From positions 1-10,500 of the forward strand of contig RFZT01000062.1 of assembly GCA_009920585.1 (NCBI GenBank): 10,500 nucleotides of DNA, in the 5' to 3' direction. Made by a program: the position numbers and the translations under genes. The notes under the pieces were generated by a model. The model worked only from the letters and a program-made list of their open reading frames with translations. It had not been told where the DNA came from and searched no databases. The DNA comes from a bacterium (GTDB lineage Bacteria > Verrucomicrobiota > Verrucomicrobiia > Chthoniobacterales > Terrimicrobiaceae). Below, piece after piece: positions 6,314 to 10,500 of this stretch (position 1 is the stretch's first letter; each line of letters starts with the position of its first letter).

Positions 6314-6513
6314 CACAGAAATCCCTCAAAGATTGAACCGCAGGGTATAGGGGTCAGGAATTAATTATTGACATTTTGGAAGCTGGGATTGAGGGAGCAT
6401 TTCCTTTTTTCCACAGGATGACAGGAACTACATGATTCACAGGAACGGTTTATGAAACAGGTGGCTTGGATAAAATGAGTCTTCAATTATCTGCGCCAAA
6501 AACGTTTCGCGCC
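6314..6513. other. Convergent intergenic spacer between the defence operon and icd
   Basis: No gene is supported here. An ATG at 6310 overlaps the dinD stop as ATGA and opens only an 8-codon frame (MTQKSLKD, stop), which looks like the truncated start of a lost next gene. The segment 6348-6376 (GGGGTCAGG, AT-rich core, TTGACATTTT) is AT-rich and resembles ends I associate with REP-type Y1 transposase elements, but this is recollection only. 6413-6446 holds three ACAGGA boxes (6413, 6421, 6439), two of them ACAGGAAC. The spacer is the boundary between accessory and core genes. Confidence 0.6.
6378..6410 (+). terminator. Weak candidate terminator downstream of dinD
   Basis: GGAAGCT (6378-6384) can pair with AGC (6396-6398) and TTCC (6401-6404) around a 2-base bulge, followed immediately by six T residues (6405-6410). 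The stem is short and bulged, so it is only a candidate for ending the operon transcript. Confidence 0.35.
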
Positions 6514-6524
6514 TTAGATTGAAG
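6481..6524 (-). terminator. Stem-loop spanning the icd stop codon, candidate 3'-end structure
   Basis: CTTCAAT (6481-6487) is complementary to ATTGAAG (6518-6524), and an inner GCGC/GCGC pair tightens the loop. The icd TAA (6514-6516) lies inside the structure. Read on the - strand it is followed by an ATTTTAT stretch and not by a clean U-tract, so it may be a 3'-stabilising structure and not a classical intrinsic terminator. Confidence 0.35.
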
Positions 6525-8733
6525 CAAGAATCTCGTTGAAGGTTCCGCTGGGGCGCATGACTTCAGAGGTTTTCGCGTCGTCAGGCATGAAGTATCCGCC
6601 GACTTCGACAGAGCGGCCTTGCACGGCGGCCAACTCAGTGACGATTTTGGTTTCGTTTTCTGTCAGTGCCGCCGCGATAGGAGTGAATATTTTCTTCAAC
6701 TCGGCATCTTTATTTTGGGCAGCCAAGGATTGGGCCCAGTACAGAGCGATGTAGAAGTGGCTGCCGCGATTGTCGAGGCCTCCGAGCTTGCGGGAGGGCG
6801 ATTTGTCATGCTCGAGGAGTTGGCCGGTAGCGGTGTCCAGCGTGTCTGCGAGCACCTTGGCTTGAGGGTGGGTTTCGGCGAGGTGCTCGAAGGAAGCGGC
6901 CAGAGCGAAGAACTCGCCGAGCGAGTCCCAGCGCAGGTAATTCTCTTCGAGAAATTGCTGCACATGTTTGGGAGCGGATCCACCGGCACCGGTTTCGAAG
7001 AGACCTCCGCCGTTCATGAGAGGGACAATCGAAAGCATCTTCGCGCTGGTACCCACTTCGAGAATCGGGAAGAGGTCGGTGAGATAGTCGCGAAGGACAT
7101 TGCCGGTAACGGAAATGGTGTCCTCGCCTTTGACAATGCGCTCGAGGCTGAATTGGCAGGCTTCCGCTGGTGGAAGGATGCGGATATCGAGGCCGGTGGT
7201 GTCGTGGTCTTGGAGATATTTTTCGACCTTGGCGATGAGTTGGGCGTCGTGAGCGCGCTTCGCATCGAGCCAGAAAACGGCAGGAGTGCAGCTCGCGCGG
7301 GCGCGGCGGACAGCGAGTTTCACCCAATCGCGGATCGGGGCATCCTTGGTTTGGCAGGCGCGCCAGATGTCGCCAGCTTCAACTTGATGCTCGAGGAGGA
7401 CGTTTCCTTCAGAGTCGGTGACACACACAAAACCGGCAGAGGCGATTTCGAAAGTCTTGTTGTGAGATCCGTATTCCTCAGCGGCTTGCGCCATGAGCCC
7501 TACATTCGGAACGGAGCCCATGGTTTTCGGATCGAGAGCGCCATTTTTGCGGCAGAAATCAATGACGGTTTGATAGACGGAGGCGTAGCAACTATCGGGA
7601 ATGACGGCGAGCGTCTCTTGGGCCTGACCTTGCGCGTTCCACATTTTGCCGCCTTCGCGGATCATGGCAGGCATGGAGGCGTCCACGATGACATCGCTAG
7701 GGACATGGAGGTTGGTGATGCCTTTGTCTGAGTTTACCATCGCGAGCGGTGGGCGAGCGGCGAGGGTGGACTTGAGGTCCGCTTCAATGGCCGCTTTTTC
7801 CGCGTCGGGAAGTTTTTGAATTTTGGTCACCAGATCGCCAAGGCCGTTGTTGAAGTCGACGCCGAGTTTGGCGAGCACATCAGCGTGCTTCGTGAGGAAG
7901 TCACCTAGATACACTTTGACGGCATGGCCAAAGAGAATCGGGTCGGAGACCTTCATCATGGTCGCCTTGAGGTGGAGTGAGAAAAGCACACCTAGGTCGC
8001 TAGCCTTAGAAATCTGCGCGGCAAGGAAGGCTTCAAGCGCTTTGCAGTTCATGAAGGTGGTGTCGAAAACTTCGCCGGCCTGAAGCTTGAGACCATCCTT
8101 CAATACGACTGGTGAGCCAACGGTGGGAACGAACTCGATTTTCACCGTGGTGGCAGCGGGGAGGGTGAGCGACTTCTCGTATGAGAAAAAATCGTCACGG
8201 CCCATCGTGGCAACCTGTGTTTTCGAATCGGGCGACCATGCGCCCATTTTGTGTGGATGCTTGCGGGCGTAGTCCTTTACCGCCTTCGGCGCACGGCGGT
8301 CGGAATTGCCTTCGCGGAGCACAGGATTGACCGCGCTGCCCTTGATTTTGTCGTAGCGAGCCTTGTTATCCTTCTCGACGTCATTCGATGGAACTTCGGG
8401 ATAATCAGGTAGGGCGAAGCCGCGTTGTTGGAGTTCGGCGATGGCGGCTTTCAGTTGCGGGAGCGAGGCGCTGATGTTCGGAAGCTTGATGATGTTCGCT
8501 TCAGGTAGGAGGGTCAGAGCGCCGAGTTCAGCCAGAGTGTTGGGCGTTTTTTGTGACTCCGGTAGGCGGTCGGAAAAAGTGGCCAGGATACGACCCGCGA
8601 GCGAAATGTCTCTCATCTCCACCTTGATGCCGGAGTGCTTTGTGAAAGCCTGGATGATCGGCAGCAGGGAGTAAGTGGCCAGAAGCGGGGCCTCGTCGGT
8701 CTTCGTGTAGATGATGGTGGGTTGGGTAGCCAT
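6514..8733 (-). CDS. icd: NADP-dependent isocitrate dehydrogenase, monomeric type (EC 1.1.1.42)
   Basis: Oxidatively decarboxylates isocitrate to 2-oxoglutarate with NADP+, a TCA-cycle step in the cytoplasm. At 739 residues it matches the ~740-residue monomeric class and not the ~415-residue dimeric class. Residues described in the Azotobacter vinelandii enzyme are found one position later here. Substrate residues are S133, N136, R140 (in REGNSDRRAP, 140-149), R146, K256, Y421 and R548. Metal-binding aspartates are D351 (in VDASMPAM), D549 and D553 (in RDYLTDLFP). NADP-side residues are H590 and R601. The DNRGSHFYIALYWAQSLA block (654-671) is also typical. The start at 8733 gives the family N-terminus MATQPTIIYT. 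There is no Shine-Dalgarno, and the inferred leader is very short. It follows sucCD on the same strand, making a small TCA cluster, with a 180-base gap that holds a stem-loop and its own promoter candidate. Confidence 0.97.
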   Translation of the reverse strand: MATQPTIIYTKTDEAPLLATYSLLPIIQAFTKHSGIKVEMRDISLAGRILATFSDRLPESQKTPNTLAELGALTLLPEANIIKLPNISASLPQLKAAIAELQQRGFALPDYPEVPSNDVEKDNKARYDKIKGSAVNPVLREGNSDRRAPKAVKDYARKHPHKMGAWSPDSKTQVATMGRDDFFSYEKSLTLPAATTVKIEFVPTVGSPVVLKDGLKLQAGEVFDTTFMNCKALEAFLAAQISKASDLGVLFSLHLKATMMKVSDPILFGHAVKVYLGDFLTKHADVLAKLGVDFNNGLGDLVTKIQKLPDAEKAAIEADLKSTLAARPPLAMVNSDKGITNLHVPSDVIVDASMPAMIREGGKMWNAQGQAQETLAVIPDSCYASVYQTVIDFCRKNGALDPKTMGSVPNVGLMAQAAEEYGSHNKTFEIASAGFVCVTDSEGNVLLEHQVEAGDIWRACQTKDAPIRDWVKLAVRRARASCTPAVFWLDAKRAHDAQLIAKVEKYLQDHDTTGLDIRILPPAEACQFSLERIVKGEDTISVTGNVLRDYLTDLFPILEVGTSAKMLSIVPLMNGGGLFETGAGGSAPKHVQQFLEENYLRWDSLGEFFALAASFEHLAETHPQAKVLADTLDTATGQLLEHDKSPSRKLGGLDNRGSHFYIALYWAQSLAAQNKDAELKKIFTPIAAALTENETKIVTELAAVQGRSVEVGGYFMPDDAKTSEVMRPSGTFNEILASI

Positions 8734-8747
8734 AGTGGAAAATTTTG

Positions 8748-8776
8748 AGAATAAGGATTTTTGACCTTTCGGTCAA
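8748..8776 (-). promoter_or_regulatory. Candidate sigma70-type promoter for icd
   Basis: On the - strand TTGACC (8771-8776) is followed after exactly 17 bases by TATTCT (8748-8753). Only 14 bases then separate the -10 element from the ATG at 8733. Transcription would start about 7 bases before the start codon, which fits the absence of a Shine-Dalgarno. The -35 matches the consensus at 5 of 6 positions and the -10 at 4 of 6. Confidence 0.5.
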
Positions 8777-8777
8777 A
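8760..8777. promoter_or_regulatory. Palindrome overlapping the icd -35 region, possible operator
   Basis: TTTGACC (8760-8766) and GGTCAAA (8771-8777) form a perfect 7-bp inverted repeat with a 4-base centre. It overlaps the proposed -35 element and spacer, where a bound repressor would block RNA polymerase. As it lies upstream of the predicted start site it should not be transcribed with icd, which favours a DNA-binding site over an RNA hairpin. Confidence 0.4.
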
Positions 8778-8857
8778 GTAAACGATGCCGAGGTTGGGGG
8801 AGCTATTTGAATCCGATCGTCTAAGTGAAAGAGATGGAATACGCCCGCGCCATTTCG

Positions 8858-8891
8858 TGGAAAGCGGAGATTTTACGGGCTCCGCTTTCCA
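8858..8891 (-). terminator. Strong stem-loop downstream of sucD, transcript 3' end candidate
   Basis: TGGAAAGCGGAG (8858-8869) and CTCCGCTTTCCA (8880-8891) make a perfect 12-bp stem with a 10-base loop, beginning 22 bases after the sucD stop. No U-run follows on the - strand, so it would act with Rho or as an RNA-protecting 3' end and not as a textbook intrinsic terminator. Confidence 0.6.
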
Positions 8892-8913
8892 GAAGGAATG
8901 TTTTGCTGCCAGC

Positions 8914-9789
8914 TTAGCGCGCCATGCGGCGCAGGAGGGCGTCAGCCATATCCGCAGGCGTGACGGCGATTTCGATGCCGGCGGCCTGGATGGCTTCGAT
9001 CTTACCTTGTGCGGTGCCTTTACCGCCGCTGACGATGGCGCCAGCATGACCCATGCGGCGACCGGGAGGCGCTGTGGCTCCGGCAATGAAGGCGGCGACT
9101 GGCTTTTTGCAGTTCTTGGCGATCCACTCGGCGGCTTCTTCTTCTGCCGTGCCGCCGATTTCACCAATCATGATAAAGGCTTCCGTGTTGGGATCATCGT
9201 TGAACATTTTCACCACGTCGAGGTGGGATGTGCCATTGATCGGATCGCCACCGATACCGACGCAGGTGGATTGTCCGTGTCCGCGGCTGGAAAGTTGCCA
9301 GACGGCCTCATAGGTGAGGGTTCCAGAGCGTGAGACTACGCCGACCTTGCCGGGCTTGTGAATGTAGCCGGGCATGATGCCGATTTTGCATTCGCCGGGG
9401 GTGATGATGCCTGGGCAGTTTGGCCCAATGAGGCGCGAGGAGCTTTTAGCCATAGCGGCCTTGACTCTCATCATATCAATGACCGGGATACCTTCGGTGA
9501 TGCAGATGACAAGCTCGATGCCGGCGTCAACCGCTTCGAGAATCGAGTCCGCTGCACCAGCCGGTGGAACGAAAATCATCGTGGCGTTGCAACCCGTTTC
9601 GCGGCGCGCTTCCATGACGGTGTCAAAGACGGGAACCTTATTTTCGAAAACCTCACCACCGCGTGTGGGCGTGACGCCCGCAACGACATTGGTGCCGTAT
9701 TCCATACAGGACTTCGCGTGGGACGCTCCCGACTTGCCAGTGATGCCCTGAACGAGCAGGCGCGTATTTTTATCAACGAGAATGGACAT
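8914..9789 (-). CDS. sucD: Succinyl-CoA synthetase (succinate-CoA ligase) alpha subunit
   Basis: The alpha subunit binds CoA and carries the phosphohistidine intermediate. With SucC it interconverts succinyl-CoA and succinate while making ATP or GTP. 291 residues, the usual length. The CoA-binding Rossmann start is VQGITGKSGASHA (13-25). IGPNCPGIITPGECKIGIMP (121-140) and VGVVSRSGTLTYE (149-161) are family blocks. The active-site histidine is H248 in RRMGHAGAIVSGGKGTA. The start at 9789 gives MSILVDKNTRLLVQG, the standard N-terminus. It lies 9 bases after the sucC stop and lacks a clear Shine-Dalgarno, so translation is probably coupled to sucC. A strong stem-loop follows the gene. No anomaly is seen in the gene itself. 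Confidence 0.97.
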   Translation of the reverse strand: MSILVDKNTRLLVQGITGKSGASHAKSCMEYGTNVVAGVTPTRGGEVFENKVPVFDTVMEARRETGCNATMIFVPPAGAADSILEAVDAGIELVICITEGIPVIDMMRVKAAMAKSSSRLIGPNCPGIITPGECKIGIMPGYIHKPGKVGVVSRSGTLTYEAVWQLSSRGHGQSTCVGIGGDPINGTSHLDVVKMFNDDPNTEAFIMIGEIGGTAEEEAAEWIAKNCKKPVAAFIAGATAPPGRRMGHAGAIVSGGKGTAQGKIEAIQAAGIEIAVTPADMADALLRRMAR

Positions 9790-9798
9790 GGTGAAAAA

Positions 9799-10500
9799 TT
9801 AGGCTGCGGCGGCGACGACTTTTTGAGCGGCGTCAGCGATGTCGGTTGCGGTTGTGAGTTTGAGACCGGATTCCGCAAGGAGCTTGCGGCCGGCTTCGAC
9901 GTTGGTGCCTTCCAAGCGCACTACGAGAGGCACGGGGAGGTTGACGGCTTTCACGGCATTGATGATGCCTTGAGCGATGATGTCGCACTTCATGATACCG
10001 CCGAAAATATTCACCAAAATAGCTTTCACGCGCTTGTCTGAGACAAGGATCTTGAACGCCTCAGTGACTTGCTATTCACCAGAATAGCTTTCACGCGCTT
10101 GTCTGAGACAAGGATCTTGAACGCCTCAGTGACCTGCTGCTCGGTGGCTCCACCTCCTACGTCGAGGAAGTTGGAAGGTTCGCCACCGTGGTGTTTAATG
10201 ATATCCATCGTCGCCATCGCGAGTCCGGCTCCATTCACTAGGCAGGCGATATTTCCATCGAGCCCGATGTAGCTGAGATTGTGCTTCGAGGCTTCGACTT
10301 CGCGCGGGTCTTCCTCTTCAACGTCCCGATAGGCTTGGATATCCGGGTGGCGGAAGAGGGCGTTGTCGTCGAAATTGAATTTCGCATCGAGGGCGCGTAC
10401 GTCGCCGCCCTTAGTGATAACGAGCGGGTTCACTTCGACCATCGAGCAATCCGAGGCGATGAAGGTTTTGTAGAGGTTCGCAAAAAGCACGCACGCGCTC
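9799..10500 (-). pseudogene. sucC: Succinyl-CoA synthetase beta subunit, 3' part, frameshifted by a 65-base duplication
   Basis: The ATP-grasp beta subunit of succinyl-CoA synthetase; the 5' end lies beyond position 10500. The upstream part (10499 down to 10026) encodes MVEVNPLVI and LDAKFNFDDNALFRH, with the Asn and Asp expected to bind Mg-nucleotide, then NGAGLAMATMD and NFLDVGGGATEQQVTEAF. After KAILVN it runs out of frame into SKSLRRSRSLSQTSA and a stop at 10026-10028. The true C-terminus, KAILVNIFGGIMKCDIIAQG to KVVAAAA, continues in another frame and ends at TAA 9799-9801. Removing either 65-base copy at 10009-10138 restores one uninterrupted family-like protein. In the sequence as given sucC is broken, but an assembly artefact is a serious alternative because the enzyme is central and the rest is well conserved. 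Confidence 0.85.
10009..10138. repeat. 65-base direct tandem duplication within sucC
   Basis: 10009-10073 and 10074-10138 are aligned base for base with only two differences (A10017 against G10082, T10069 against C10134). Being 65 bases long, not a multiple of three, it shifts the sucC frame. In the sucC frame both differences are silent: TTG/CTG for Leu and CAA/CAG for Gln. Confidence 0.95.

Noticed and set aside
6367..6376. TTGACA as a + strand promoter in the spacer
   Set aside because: No acceptable -10 element follows at 16-18 bases and there is no + strand gene downstream to serve.
6619..7731. 370-residue open frame on the + strand antisense to icd
   Set aside because: It lies wholly within the well-supported icd gene, has no family resemblance, and is the expected shadow of a GC-rich gene on the opposite strand.
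9358..10041. 227-residue + strand frame opposite sucD and sucC
   Set aside because: It is antisense to two recognised enzymes, with low-complexity Asp/Gly/His-rich content typical of a shadow frame.
1..10500. CRISPR array, tRNA, rRNA or complete insertion sequence
   Set aside because: No regularly spaced repeats, no recognisable tRNA or rRNA segments, and no transposase frame were seen on either strand.

Overview
The window joins two kinds of DNA. Positions 1-6313 hold an accessory, defence-like operon on the + strand. Positions 6514-10500 hold core TCA-cycle genes on the - strand (icd, sucD, sucC). The two blocks converge on a 200-base spacer at 6314-6513. The organism is probably a free-living bacterium with a GC-rich genome, since the core genes and the 3' half of the operon are GC-rich. 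Shine-Dalgarno sequences are weak or absent before icd and sucD. A Verrucomicrobiota-like host is my guess, but nothing in the window proves it.

Operon layout: the last 37 codons of an unidentified gene (2-115), a 1232-residue Eco57I/TaqI-class adenine-specific DNA methylase (112-3810), a DUF4258 protein (3807-4058), a DUF2283 protein (4055-4255), a degenerate methylase tail split by a hairpin (4281-4459), a RhuM-family protein (4461-5450) and a DinD homologue (5447-6313). Four of the five gene junctions are 4-base ATGA overlaps, so the genes are probably co-transcribed and translationally coupled. The likely theme is phage or foreign-DNA defence: a modification enzyme, a predicted toxin-antitoxin pair, and two proteins related to phage antirepressor/SOS families.

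The most interesting structure is at the methylase 3' end. The end of that gene recurs as a relic just before rhuM, with both ends recognisable and the middle replaced by a REP-like hairpin. A shorter trace, including an 18-base exact match to the relic, lies inside the first codons of dinD. Each downstream module (DUF4258/DUF2283, RhuM, DinD) is therefore preceded by some remnant of a methylase tail. This suggests stepwise, cassette-like assembly with the methylase 3' end as the recurrent junction. The methylase gene itself is a base-composition mosaic, AT-rich over most of its length but GC-rich in the motif I core and in the last ~88 codons, which fits exchange of the gene body.

Core block: icd encodes a monomeric NADP-isocitrate dehydrogenase with its metal and substrate residues in place. 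Its plausible promoter overlaps a palindrome and implies a very short leader. sucC-sucD encode succinyl-CoA synthetase. In this sequence sucC is frameshifted by a 65-base tandem duplication. The two copies differ at only two bases, both synonymous in the sucC frame, so a join between strain variants in the assembly is at least as likely as a real mutation.
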